Source: Undibacterium sp. 5I1 (lineage in GTDB: Bacteria > Pseudomonadota > Gammaproteobacteria > Burkholderiales > Burkholderiaceae_D). From it: a stretch of 64,000 nucleotides of DNA. A program made the translations under genes and the position numbers. Of the stretch, positions 29,616 to 38,660 are shown in pieces (the stretch's first letter is position 1; every line of letters starts with the position of its first letter). The stretch lies in the NCBI RefSeq assembly GCF_034314085.1, contig NZ_JAVIWI010000001.1:4645038-4709037 (forward strand), given 5' to 3'. Under the pieces are notes generated by a model. It ran no database searches, was not told the DNA's origin, and saw only the letters and a list, made by a program, of their open reading frames with translations.

Positions 29616-30958
29616 GCGGCTTACGTGAGCGCTGGAAGTCTTTAGAAGCTAGCACTGGCGGTGCGGCTAGAGAAATCTGGGATCGCTTTGATACCGCCTG
29701 CAATCTGGCCTATGCACCGGCTGCTGCTTATTTTCAGCAATTAGCAGAAGAGCGCAAAGTTAATTTGGAAAAGGCTGAACTGCAACTAAGCGAGTGGCGC
29801 ATTACTGCTGATGCCTTATTGCAGACAATACAGACAGCACCAGATTGGAAAGTCATCTCGCAAACTGCGATGCAGATGAAGCAAACCTGGCAAACATTAT
29901 CTGCGGTTGATCGCAAAAATAAAGCTCGGGTTGATGGACAATTTTATGCAATTTATCAGTCCTTATCACAGCCCTTGGAGCAGCAAAGAAAAGCGGAAAT
30001 CGCATCGCGTGAGCAATTAATTGCGCAAGTCGCCGCCCTCGATCCGCAGCAGCGTGAATCGGTTGATCAGTTGCGTGCCTTACAAGTGCGCTGGCAAGAG
30101 CAGGCGCAAGCTTTGCCTTTGCGTCGTAAAGATGAGCAAGCATTATGGGAGAAATTCCGCGCAGCCTGCGATGGCTTGTTTGCGCAACGCAAAGCGGTGT
30201 CTGACAGTGCAGATGCGGAACGTAAGGCTAATCTACAAGCCAAACAAACTTTGTGTACGAGCTTAGAGCAAGCGCCGTCGGCAGACGCTTTGTCCGAATC
30301 AGCAATCAAACAATTATTGCAAGAGGCGGCAAATACCTGGCGCTCAATCGGGTATGTGCCGCGTGGTGAAGAGAATGAAATTGACCGCCGTTATGAGAAC
30401 GCCGTCGCGCAACTAAAACGACTTTTACAGCAAGCACATGATGAAAAAAGTCAAGCTGGTAAAAAGCTGCTACAAGTGAAGCTTCGTTTGTGTCAGCAGC
30501 TAGAGGCAGCTTTTGTAGAGGATACGAGTAAGGCACAAACGCTGATGTCACAACTCTCGGCGGAATGGCAGCAATTATCATCTCAGGCAACACTGACAGC
30601 AAAGCCATCAACTAAGTTACCAGGTAAATTAGATTCAGAATTAGATAAGCGGTTTGCGGCGATTAGTCAGGCAGTACAACATAGTGACGCCTCCTATGCC
30701 AATCTGCTGCAAAAAAATGCGGACTCGGCAGCACAAAGTATTTTGCAATTAGAGATTTTAAATAGTATTGATAGCCCACCAGAACTGGCGAGAACACGCC
30801 TGCAAATTCAAGTAGATGTATTGCAAGCAGCGCTCAGGTCTGGCAATAACGCAGATGCTGCCAAAGAGCAGTTGCACCGTTTGTGTAGTTTGCCGGTACT
30901 GTTAGACCAAACCCAACGGCAGCGCCTGGATAAGCTGTTGATGCTTAACCTTACTTGA
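29612..30958 (+). CDS. DUF349-type protein, C-terminal frame
   Basis: 448 residues if begun at GTG 29612, which overlaps the previous stop (GTGA). Nearly all helix, with DUF349-like repeats: RERWKSLEASTGGAAREIWDRF, then LRALQVRWQEQAQALPLRRK / EQALWEKFRAACDGLF, then NTWRSIGYVPRGEENEIDRRYE. No ribosome site of its own is visible, which favours translation by coupling or by -1 frameshifting from the upstream frame. Together the two halves match a single ~870-residue protein. Confidence 0.8.
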   Translation: MSGLRERWKSLEASTGGAAREIWDRFDTACNLAYAPAAAYFQQLAEERKVNLEKAELQLSEWRITADALLQTIQTAPDWKVISQTAMQMKQTWQTLSAVDRKNKARVDGQFYAIYQSLSQPLEQQRKAEIASREQLIAQVAALDPQQRESVDQLRALQVRWQEQAQALPLRRKDEQALWEKFRAACDGLFAQRKAVSDSADAERKANLQAKQTLCTSLEQAPSADALSESAIKQLLQEAANTWRSIGYVPRGEENEIDRRYENAVAQLKRLLQQAHDEKSQAGKKLLQVKLRLCQQLEAAFVEDTSKAQTLMSQLSAEWQQLSSQATLTAKPSTKLPGKLDSELDKRFAAISQAVQHSDASYANLLQKNADSAAQSILQLEILNSIDSPPELARTRLQIQVDVLQAALRSGNNADAAKEQLHRLCSLPVLLDQTQRQRLDKLLMLNLT

Positions 30959-31005
30959 GATTACCTAATTTAAGATTGCCTGATTAATTATTAGTGAGAA
31001 AAATC

Positions 31006-31707
31006 ATGTCTTATTTATTTCCACCTAAAGTTGTGAGCGTACCTGTCGCTAATTCTGAGCTGCTTTTTCCTGTTCATAGAATTTACTGTGTTGGCCGTAA
31101 CTATGTTGAGCATGCCAAAGAAATGGGCTGGACTGGTCGCGAAGCACCATTCTTTTTTATGAAACCAGCCGATGCCGTGCTGCCAGTCGCCTATGGACAA
31201 ACCGGCGAGATGCCTTATCCCGGCATGACCAATAATTTGCATTATGAAGTTGAGCTGGTGGTCGCTATTGGTAAAGGCGGTAAAAATATTACAGTCGAAG
31301 CCGCTGCCGGACATGTCTGGGGTTACGCCGTTGGTTTGGATATGACCAGACGCGATTTGCAAGCAGAATCCAAAGACCAAGGGCGCCCTTGGGATACCGC
31401 AAAAGGATTTGATTTCTCTGCACCAATCTCACCGTTGCATCCGATTGCCGACACTGGCTGGATTGAGCAGGGCAATATCCATCTGGATGTAAATGGCGTA
31501 CAAAAGCAAGACAGCGATATCAAAAAACTCATCTGGAATGTCGCTGAAGTGATTTCGACACTGTCTACGTTTTATGAGTTGCAAGAGGGTGACTTGATCT
31601 ACTCTGGCACACCTGAAGGCGTCGGTCCGGTCAAGATTGGAGATTTGATGGAGGCAAGTATTGAGGGTCTGGGCGACCTCAAAGTACGCATGGCTAAAGC
31701 TGATTAG
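31006..31707 (+). CDS. Fumarylacetoacetate-hydrolase family protein (fumarylpyruvate hydrolase-like)
   Basis: 233 residues. FAH fold marks: IYCVGRNYVEHAKEMG, FFMKPADAVLP, NNLHYEVELVVAIGKGG (metal ligands E-x-E), WGYAVGLDMTRRDLQ and DLIYSGTPEGVGPV. Cleaves C-C bonds of fumaryl-type beta-diketo acids. A maleylacetoacetate/maleylpyruvate isomerase gene follows 114 bp later, so the pair would finish gentisate (NagK/NagL) or homogentisate breakdown. The ring dioxygenase gene is not in the window. I start at ATG 31006; GTG 30994 is in frame but its sequence serves better as leader. Confidence 0.87.
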   Translation: MSYLFPPKVVSVPVANSELLFPVHRIYCVGRNYVEHAKEMGWTGREAPFFFMKPADAVLPVAYGQTGEMPYPGMTNNLHYEVELVVAIGKGGKNITVEAAAGHVWGYAVGLDMTRRDLQAESKDQGRPWDTAKGFDFSAPISPLHPIADTGWIEQGNIHLDVNGVQKQDSDIKKLIWNVAEVISTLSTFYELQEGDLIYSGTPEGVGPVKIGDLMEASIEGLGDLKVRMAKAD

Positions 31708-31737
31708 GGTGAGTAAGCTGCCTAAGCGAACATCGAT

Positions 31738-31798
31738 CTCAATATCAACCTTGATATTCAACCTTCATATCAACCTTAATATCAACCTTAATATCAAA
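31738..31798. repeat. 12-13 bp degenerate tandem repeat (about 5 units)
   Basis: Units of the type CTTAATATCAAC: CTCAATATCAAC, CTTGATATTCAAC, CTTCATATCAAC, CTTAATATCAAC, CTTAATATCAAA. It fills the gap between the FAH-family gene and the GST-like gene; no direct-repeat/spacer pattern of a CRISPR. Confidence 0.85.
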
Positions 31799-31821
31799 CT
31801 GATTATCCAATCCGATATCTC

Positions 31822-32505
31822 ATGAAACTATATGGCTACTTTCGCAGTTCTGCATCTTATCGGGTGCGGATTGCATTGAATCTCAAGGGACTCGATTACC
31901 AATCGATACCTGTGCATTTGGTAAAAAACGGTGGTGAACAATTTTCTGAACAATTTCGTTCGCTGAATCCCGATGCCTTAGTACCCGCTTTTTTGCCAGA
32001 TCAATCGACTGACGACAGCGGGGACACTGCATCCTCGCTGACAAACTCGCTTACACAGTCATTGGCGATCATAGAATATCTGGAAGAGGTTTATCCCGCG
32101 ATTCCGCTATTACCAAAAGAGGCTATAGCCCGTGCCCATATACGTGCATTCGCGCTGGCAATCGCATGTGAAATCCACCCCGTAAATAATTTGCGGGTAC
32201 TAAAATATTTGAGTGCAAACTTAGGCGTGAGCGATGAGCAAAAGACGGCTTGGTACAAACATTGGTGCGAGCCTGGATTGATGGTCTTAGAAAAAAAATT
32301 AGCAGGCGATCCGCGTACCGGGTTGTTCTGTTTTGGTGATACGCCAACGCTGGCAGATTGTTGTCTGATACCGCAGATTTTTAATGCACAGCGTTTCAAT
32401 TGCGATCTTAGTCAAATGCCTACTTTGACAAAAATCAATCAGCATTGCCTCAGTATCCCCGCTTTTATCGATGCATCACCAGCGATGCAGCCAGACGCTG
32501 AATAG
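31822..32505 (+). CDS. maiA: Maleylacetoacetate / maleylpyruvate isomerase (zeta-class GST)
   Basis: 227 residues. The zeta-class motif SSASYRVRIALNLKGL (SSCSWRVR-like) is at residues 10-25, followed by SLNPDALVPAF, the IIEYLEEVYP motif and a C-terminal helical domain with AIACEIHPVNNLRVL and DTPTLADCCLIPQI. Isomerises maleyl to fumaryl intermediates using glutathione, the step before the neighbouring hydrolase. A ~20-residue insertion rich in D/S/T (STDDSGDTASSLTNSLTQS) in the N-domain is unusual. A strong terminator follows. Confidence 0.87.
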   Translation: MKLYGYFRSSASYRVRIALNLKGLDYQSIPVHLVKNGGEQFSEQFRSLNPDALVPAFLPDQSTDDSGDTASSLTNSLTQSLAIIEYLEEVYPAIPLLPKEAIARAHIRAFALAIACEIHPVNNLRVLKYLSANLGVSDEQKTAWYKHWCEPGLMVLEKKLAGDPRTGLFCFGDTPTLADCCLIPQIFNAQRFNCDLSQMPTLTKINQHCLSIPAFIDASPAMQPDAE

Positions 32506-32556
32506 TTTTATTAAATAGCATGGCTGTCTGGGTTGGCTCGTTATTGGTCGGGAAAT

Positions 32557-32593
32557 AAAAAAAGACTGCTGATTTACTCAGCAGTCTTTTTTT
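32557..32593. terminator. Bidirectional terminator between maiA and receiver gene
   Basis: AAAAAAAGACTGCTGA (32557-32572), loop TTTAC, TCAGCAGTCTTTTTTT (32578-32593): a perfect stem with A and T tracts, serving both convergent genes. Confidence 0.95.
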
Positions 32594-32616
32594 ATTGAGG
32601 CCGTTATCTATACAGC

Positions 32617-33285
32617 TTAATTTGGCAGGTCTTGCTTGGGGAAGGCTACTCCCAAGGTATCTGTCAGAACCGAAATCAAAATAGAGCGGGTCAGTTTTGA
32701 TTTGGTGGTATAGCCATCAATTGCCAATTCATGATTGACTACTTTTTCTGGCGCATAACCTGGTTGCCCGGTTCGCAGCACAATGCGCAGATTATCTCTT
32801 CCCAGCTCATTACGGATAACGCTCACCAGCTTCAGACCCGCATCCACGGTCTCCATTACGACATCAAGCAACACTAGCGCGATATCGCCGTGATCAACAA
32901 TTACTTGTCTTGCTTCTCTTGCCGAATACGCGTGTAAAAATTCTAGCGGTCTACCATGTATTTGCACTCCGCTCAGCGCGAGCAAGGTTGTGTCATGCAC
33001 GTTGCTGTCATCATCGGCGATTAGAATTTTCCAGGGAATCGCTCCCAATTTGGGGTCTTCGACGTCGCTATCTTCATCAAGGAAGTCTATCAAGTCATCA
33101 TCGCTTTTGCTCACAGAGCAGCTAGATATCAAATCATCCAACAAGTAAGCGCCGACATCTGTTTTTTTTACTTCTTCTAATCCAATACCAGAGACCAGCC
33201 ACTGATAAGGTATTGGCGTTTGCATGTGGGGTTGAACATGCATTTGAGCCAACAAGCCGGGCATCTTACTGTGTTGAGACTTCAT
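32617..33285 (-). CDS. Receiver-domain protein related to DUF3369/HD-GYP regulators, without output domain
   Basis: 222 residues. Residues 1-83 are a variable acidic N-terminal part; 84-205 form a receiver with IADDDSNVH (acid pocket), D141 as phospho-acceptor (VLLDVVMETVDAG) and VLRTGQPGYAPE, the wording typical of the receiver in DUF3369-HD-GYP c-di-GMP phosphodiesterases. Those proteins continue for ~300 residues; this one stops after the receiver. Usual switch Lys is at the TTKSKLT segment. It is divergent from a histidine kinase gene 486 bp away, the likely partner. GGGAG precedes the ATG. Confidence 0.8.
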   Translation of the reverse strand: MKSQHSKMPGLLAQMHVQPHMQTPIPYQWLVSGIGLEEVKKTDVGAYLLDDLISSCSVSKSDDDLIDFLDEDSDVEDPKLGAIPWKILIADDDSNVHDTTLLALSGVQIHGRPLEFLHAYSAREARQVIVDHGDIALVLLDVVMETVDAGLKLVSVIRNELGRDNLRIVLRTGQPGYAPEKVVNHELAIDGYTTKSKLTRSILISVLTDTLGVAFPKQDLPN

Positions 33286-33771
33286 CAGTTTTCTCCCTGT
33301 TGCTTGGGTTAAATTTTTTTCTTACTTCATCTTATGTGAAGCAATGACGATAATCAAGAGTAAGTACATTTTTTTTAAAATGACAACTAAATTTCGCGTT
33401 TAGCATCAAATTTTTAGCATTGATTCAACATTATCAATGGAGCTGCGAGGAGCGGCGATAGGGTAACGAACATGGTACTGACATAGCTGAGGTACTTAAA
33501 CCAGCTGTGACGCAGGTGTAAAAATATGATTTATCTTATTAAAGCGTCAGTCGTGATAATTCAGCTGAAGATTGATCGATAGGATCCGAACATATGTTGT
33601 CGCCAGCGACTGTTGCATTGCGGTGCGACTTGCTTCTACCTCTTCACCCGTTTAGACTCAGTTAAGTTTGCTACTAGAAGGCGCCGTACTTGTTCGATCA
33701 ATATCTGACTATCAATCTTAATTGATGGCATTCATTTTTTTCTGGTTAATATTTCTCTTCGCAGAATTTTT
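33286..33771. other. Divergent intergenic region of receiver / kinase pair
   Basis: About 486 bp, AT-rich near the ends. No gene, hairpin with T tract or clear promoter pair recognised. Confidence 0.35.
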
Positions 33772-36204
33772 ATGCCACTCTCTCTTTTAACAGTTACTAG
33801 CTTTCTATCAGTCAGTATCAGTGCATTGATGGTGCTGGTACTGATGTACTTGCAGCATATTGGAGTTTGTAAGCGTGCGACTCGTTTTTGGATGATTGCT
33901 TATGCATGTGTCGGCGTTAGATATTTTCTCGGACTGATTGCGGTATTTCAACCTGCTGTATTTAAGCTCTCTTTGTTTCAGGACTCTTTATTCCAGCCCA
34001 CAGTAATTCAAACTTATATCAGCGCGACCGGTGTCGATTTTTTCTTTATCGGGTTCGCTAGTTTTTTCTGGATGGGCACCCGTCTGTTTATTGATCTGCC
34101 CATATTTAGTAAGCGGATTATCGTTTGTTCTGGCGTTGTTTCGATCTGGAGTATTGGTACCCAATTAGTTTTTCCTGAATTGATCTGGCCTGACTTTTTG
34201 ACGCATTTGTATTGCGGTGGATTACTTTTTGCGTCCGCACTTAGTTTTTTGCGTATGCATCAGATTAGGTCTAATTTGGGTCACCTTATTCTCTTTTTGC
34301 TGATCTTGATAAGAGGTACTCTATTTATTGGTTTTCCTGTTTTTTCGATGGAAGATATTTTTATCTTTTGGGATCTTGCTGCGACCAGTTTGATCGATCT
34401 CAGTATTGGGATGATGTTGCTGATCGCCGCAATTGTCGATCAGCAAAAAAATACTGAAGCAGCCCTGCACGCGATGCAAATAGAAATGGATGTGCGCAAG
34501 CATGCAGAAAGTGTTTTGCAAGAACGCAAGGCGCTGTTTGAGAAAGTATTCCAACTGGTACCTGTGACCTTGACCGTGACTAGGATGAGAGATGGTTATT
34601 ACATTGACGTCAATCGTAATTGGAAGTCGCTTTCCGGCTGGTCCAGAGATGAAGTCATCGGTGTAACGTCTGCCGATATCAATTTATGGGCAGAGATTGA
34701 GCAAAGGAATAAATTAGTAGAGCTGATTAATCGAGATGGTGAAGTAAGGAATATGCACATATCCTTTCGTCATCAGGATGGGCACATTTTTCAATGCCGC
34801 GTTTCTGGTGCTAAATTTGAATCTGAAAATGAAACCTATTTATTAATAGCCTCACAAAATATTGAGCAGGAACTCGCAACCGAACATGCACGAGCTGATG
34901 CCGAACGCTTATTACGTGAAAACGAACATAAATATTCGACGATTTTTCAGTTGTCACCAATCCCTCTTGGCTTGGTCGATGTTGAGGCTAAGACAGTGAT
35001 TGAGGTGAATGATATCTGGCTCAAGCAGTTTGGGTTCCCGCGCGATTTGGTGATCGGACGCACTGCAGTTGAATTATCATTTTGGGATAAGCCTGAGCAA
35101 CGTACTGTAATGATGCAGCTTTTGTTAAATGAGGGTCGGGTAGATAGTTTTGAGATGTTGCACCGGCGTTACGATGGTCGAGTGTTGACTTGCCTGTTAT
35201 CTGCGCGCTTGTTTGATATGGCGGGTAATAAAGTCTTCATCTTTAGTTTACTGGACGTTACCAGACAGTATCAGGCAGAGCAAGAGATACGTGACATGAC
35301 CGTGCAGTTAGAGGCCCGCGTCCGGTTGCGAACCTTGAAGCTTGAGCAAGCCAATATCGAATTGGCGGAAGCTATGGAATCATTACGATATGCGCAAGAT
35401 GAATTGATACGCTCTGAGAAAATGGCCGCCCTGGGTTCTCTAGTTGCCGGTGTCGCGCATGAACTCAACACGCCTATCGGTAATAGCGTCACTGTCGCCA
35501 GCACCTTACAGGATAAAACTAAAGAACTATTGAATGAGGTAGTGGCAGGAAAATTGCGGCGCTCTGGTTTGGACGAGTATTTGCAAAGCGCAACCACGGG
35601 CACTGCACTGCTAATGAAAACCCTTGGTATCGCGCGCGAACTTATACGCAGCTTTAAGCAAGTCGCAGTTGATCAGGCGAGTAATCAGCGACGGTTATTT
35701 GATCTAAAAACTTCTTTGGATGAAGTCATCACAACCCTGGCACCGATGTTTAATAAGCAGGAGCTGAGTCTGCTGACTGAGTTTAGTCCGGGCATTGTTA
35801 TGGATAGTTTTCCCGGACCACTAGGACAGATATTAACTAATTTTATGAGCAATGCGCTCAACCATGGCTTTGATGGAATAGATAAAGGTGAAATTAAGGG
35901 TGAAATACAGATTACCAGCCGGCTGGTAGACGATCAGCATGTTGAAATTGTTTTTGCTGATAACGGCGTTGGTATTCCGGAGCTAGATCAAAAGCGCGTT
36001 TTCGATCCGTTTTTTACCACTAAATTAGGGCAGGGCGGATCAGGACTTGGTATGCATATTGTGTACAACCTGGTGACAGGTGTCCTGGGTGGCTCTATCC
36101 ACCTCGATAGCAAAGTCGGTGAAGGAACTAGCTTTACTATCTTGCTGCCATTGTCCGCACCAGCGATGTCCTCTGATGTAGAGCCGGAAGTGATTGATCT
36201 TTAA
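33772..36204 (+). CDS. Membrane-bound PAS-PAS sensor histidine kinase
   Basis: 810 residues. N-terminal membrane part of about seven helices (1-225), then coiled coil, two PAS domains (about 258-370 and 385-500, each with W-S-R-D-E or R-D-L-V-I-G-type marks), a second coiled coil, and a HisKA-like region SEKMAALGSLVAGVAHELNT with His563. The ATPase domain has N-box NFMSNALNHGF, G1 FADNGVGIP and G2 GGSGLGMHIVYN. No receiver is fused, so an outside regulator is needed; the divergent receiver gene at 32617 is the natural candidate. The HELNTP H-box belongs to the HPK4-like class often paired with such receivers. Signal unknown. Confidence 0.9.
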   Translation: MPLSLLTVTSFLSVSISALMVLVLMYLQHIGVCKRATRFWMIAYACVGVRYFLGLIAVFQPAVFKLSLFQDSLFQPTVIQTYISATGVDFFFIGFASFFWMGTRLFIDLPIFSKRIIVCSGVVSIWSIGTQLVFPELIWPDFLTHLYCGGLLFASALSFLRMHQIRSNLGHLILFLLILIRGTLFIGFPVFSMEDIFIFWDLAATSLIDLSIGMMLLIAAIVDQQKNTEAALHAMQIEMDVRKHAESVLQERKALFEKVFQLVPVTLTVTRMRDGYYIDVNRNWKSLSGWSRDEVIGVTSADINLWAEIEQRNKLVELINRDGEVRNMHISFRHQDGHIFQCRVSGAKFESENETYLLIASQNIEQELATEHARADAERLLRENEHKYSTIFQLSPIPLGLVDVEAKTVIEVNDIWLKQFGFPRDLVIGRTAVELSFWDKPEQRTVMMQLLLNEGRVDSFEMLHRRYDGRVLTCLLSARLFDMAGNKVFIFSLLDVTRQYQAEQEIRDMTVQLEARVRLRTLKLEQANIELAEAMESLRYAQDELIRSEKMAALGSLVAGVAHELNTPIGNSVTVASTLQDKTKELLNEVVAGKLRRSGLDEYLQSATTGTALLMKTLGIARELIRSFKQVAVDQASNQRRLFDLKTSLDEVITTLAPMFNKQELSLLTEFSPGIVMDSFPGPLGQILTNFMSNALNHGFDGIDKGEIKGEIQITSRLVDDQHVEIVFADNGVGIPELDQKRVFDPFFTTKLGQGGSGLGMHIVYNLVTGVLGGSIHLDSKVGEGTSFTILLPLSAPAMSSDVEPEVIDL

Positions 36205-36297
36205 GTCACACATCTCGTACCTCTTTCACACATTTTTCAGGCAGCTTATTCGTCTATTTTATTTGCTTAGCTAATTCGGCTATATTCTGCTTATATT

Positions 36298-36382
36298 AAT
36301 ATACTCATGGTAAGTATATTTATTTGTCCAAGTAATTACTGGTCAATTCAGGTATTTTCCATAAAACGCGGGGGAGTATATG
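36298..36382 (+). repeat. 85-bp 3'-end element, copy C
   Basis: 93 bp behind the histidine kinase stop, same orientation: AATATACTC, ATGGT, AAGTATATTTATTTGTCC, 11 nt, GGTCAAT, AT-rich stretch, tail GGGGGAGTATATG. Confidence 0.85.
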
Positions 36383-36578
36383 ATATTTGATGATGCTAAA
36401 TCTGGTGCAAGTTTAGAAAAAGACCTTACCTCAGAGGTGTAGATATCTGGGGATGTAAGAACACACAGACACACAGATGCTGAGTATGTTTTCTTCCCCT
36501 CTCTATTTTTCCGCAACCCTGTTTTATTTTGATATTGCCGGGCGCTAATTCTCGGTAGCACCTTTTTTGAGAGAAATA
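36383..36578. other. Leader region of DUF885 gene
   Basis: About 195 bp with a CACACAGACACACAGATG low-complexity patch near 36460. No gene recognised. Confidence 0.35.
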
Positions 36579-38414
36579 ATGAACCGTTTTTCAGTTGCAT
36601 TTTTTTATCTGGTATCGACTTCACTATTATCAGCGACATCACTACCATCGTTTGCCGCAGATCAGTTGACCACGCTCAACCTCAAGCCTCACTTCAAGCC
36701 TGACCTTAAGCCCGACTCTAAAATCGCACAGCAATTCAAAGCAATCTACACAAAAGAAGCTGCGTGGCGGCAGGCGCAGACTGGTGAGTTTGACGAAGAT
36801 AACGATCGTGGTGTCAGTTCAGGTTTACCCAAGGTCGGTGCTGTGGTACAGCACGCAAAGTTGGTGTATTGGTCGGATGTTATACGCCAGTTAGACAAGA
36901 TCAATCCTCTAGCCTTATCGACGGAAGATCAGATCAATTACGCCGTATATCGCGCCCAGATCAAAGCCTTGCTGAATGACCAGATATTGATGGAATATCA
37001 AAAACCCTTGAACGCCGATTCTGCCTTTTGGTCCGACCTGACCTACGCCGCCAGAAAACCTTTATTCAGCTTGCTTGACTATCGTAATTACATCGCCCAG
37101 TTAAAAGATGTGCCCCGCTATTTTTCAGAAAATATTAGCAATATGCGGGCAGGATTGCAGCGTGGCTTTACGCCACCTAAAGTGACTTTGCTGGGACGCG
37201 ATGCTTCGGTTGCGTCCGTGATCGACGCCAAGACGGTACAAGACACGGTGTTCTACACGCCGTTCAAGAACATGCCTGCGACACTTAGCGCGGATCAGCA
37301 AAATCAGCTACGTGCTGAAGGTATAAAGGTGATTCAGGATTTGGTGATTCCTGCCCATAAAGAGCTACTGGTTTTTTTGCAGACAGAATATTTCCCCAAA
37401 GCGCGTAATGAGCTGAGTGCCGAGAGCCTGCCAGATGGCAAGGCGTATTACCAAGCAAAGATACAAGAGTTCACCACACTGGATTTATCACCAGACCAGA
37501 TACATCAAATCGGACTGACCGAGATGGCAAAAATTCGCCAGGAAATGTCAGCCGTCATTCAACAAACAGGATTTAAAGGTGACTTGCCTGCGTTCCTTAC
37601 TTTTTTACGTACCGACCCTCAGTTTTATGCAAAGACGCCGCAAGACTTATTAATGCGCGCTGCCTATATCGCTAAAAAGTTTGACGGCAAAGCGGCTAAT
37701 TTTTTCGGTTATTTGCCGCGTATGCGTTTTGCAATTACTCCCGTACCAGATGATCAGGCACCGTTTTATACATCGGGTCGTGGTGGCCCTGGCATTTATC
37801 TGGTGAATACCTACGACTTGCCGTCGCGGGCTTTGTATAGTTTGCCGGCGCTGACCTTGCATGAATCCGCTCCGGGCCACGCCTTCCAAATGCCGATCGC
37901 GATGGAGCAAAAGCATCGTCCAAAGTTTCGGCAAGGCTATATCTCAGCCTATGGCGAGGGCTGGGCTTTATATGCCGAGCGTTTAGGTACAGAGATGGGC
38001 ATGTATGAAACTGCTTACGAAAGCTTTGGCATGCTCAGCTACCAAGCCTGGCGCGCCGCGCGTTTGGTGGTGGACACGGGTATCCATGCCAAAGCCTGGA
38101 CTCGGGCGCAGGCACAAAGCTATTTGCATGAGAACACCGCCTTATCCGAACATGAAATAGAAACCGAAGTTGATCGTTATATCTCATGGCCAGCACAGGC
38201 GCTGTCATATTATTTGGGAGAGATGGCGATCTGGAAAGCTCGCCACAAAGCAGAGGCGGCCTTAAAAGATAAGTTTGATCTGCGTGCTTTTCACGACACG
38301 GTATTACAACTTGGCTCGGTGCCGTTGCCGGTATTGGAAGCACGGATTGATCGCTTTATTGCAGAAGGTGGGAAAAGTCCGTATGCCGTTAATGTGGATC
38401 ATCCCGACGGCTAA
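36579..38414 (+). CDS. Exported DUF885-family protein (putative zinc peptidase fold)
   Basis: 611 residues with a Sec signal (FYLVSTSLLSATSLPSFAA). Family marks are LTLHESAPGHAFQMPIAME (HExxxGH, metal-site-like), YGEGWALYAERLG, and the C-terminal EVDRYISWPAQALSYYLGEM. DUF885 proteins share the gluzincin-like M2/M32 helical fold and are thought to be peptidases; activity here is not shown. Just behind the signal is a short coding repeat, LKPHFKPDLKPDSK (three K-P-x units). ATG 36579 is chosen over TTG 36567. The gene appears monocistronic. Confidence 0.85.
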   Translation: MNRFSVAFFYLVSTSLLSATSLPSFAADQLTTLNLKPHFKPDLKPDSKIAQQFKAIYTKEAAWRQAQTGEFDEDNDRGVSSGLPKVGAVVQHAKLVYWSDVIRQLDKINPLALSTEDQINYAVYRAQIKALLNDQILMEYQKPLNADSAFWSDLTYAARKPLFSLLDYRNYIAQLKDVPRYFSENISNMRAGLQRGFTPPKVTLLGRDASVASVIDAKTVQDTVFYTPFKNMPATLSADQQNQLRAEGIKVIQDLVIPAHKELLVFLQTEYFPKARNELSAESLPDGKAYYQAKIQEFTTLDLSPDQIHQIGLTEMAKIRQEMSAVIQQTGFKGDLPAFLTFLRTDPQFYAKTPQDLLMRAAYIAKKFDGKAANFFGYLPRMRFAITPVPDDQAPFYTSGRGGPGIYLVNTYDLPSRALYSLPALTLHESAPGHAFQMPIAMEQKHRPKFRQGYISAYGEGWALYAERLGTEMGMYETAYESFGMLSYQAWRAARLVVDTGIHAKAWTRAQAQSYLHENTALSEHEIETEVDRYISWPAQALSYYLGEMAIWKARHKAEAALKDKFDLRAFHDTVLQLGSVPLPVLEARIDRFIAEGGKSPYAVNVDHPDG

Positions 38415-38466
38415 TAAAGCCAAGTTTAAAGCTGAAGTTTAAAGGTGATGTTTGCAGATGAGGCAG

Positions 38467-38554
38467 AATATACTCCCCATTAATTTTATTAAAAATAGCC
38501 GCCAGACCAGTAATTGTATGGACGATCTAAATATACTTAATAGGAGTATATATT
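38467..38554 (-). repeat. 85-bp 3'-end element, copy D
   Basis: Minus orientation; read that way it starts AATATATACTCC, then AAGTATATTTAGATCGTCC, 11 nt, GGTCTG, AT-rich part, tail GGGGAGTATATT. It begins 107 bp behind the stop of the minus-strand acyltransferase gene (38661), fitting the rule of the other copies, although it is also 52 bp behind the plus-strand DUF885 stop. Confidence 0.85.
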
Positions 38555-38660
38555 TGTGCGAGTTGCGTTGTTAATGCTGAAGTTTAATAAATCGCTAGAT
38601 GCTTGATCATGTTTGCGATCAGATTGATCGCTGAATCTAGTTCTGAATTAGCTTTCTAAT

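Noticed and set aside
31738..31798. Possible CRISPR array
   Set aside because: Units of 12-13 bp without unique spacers, no cas genes.
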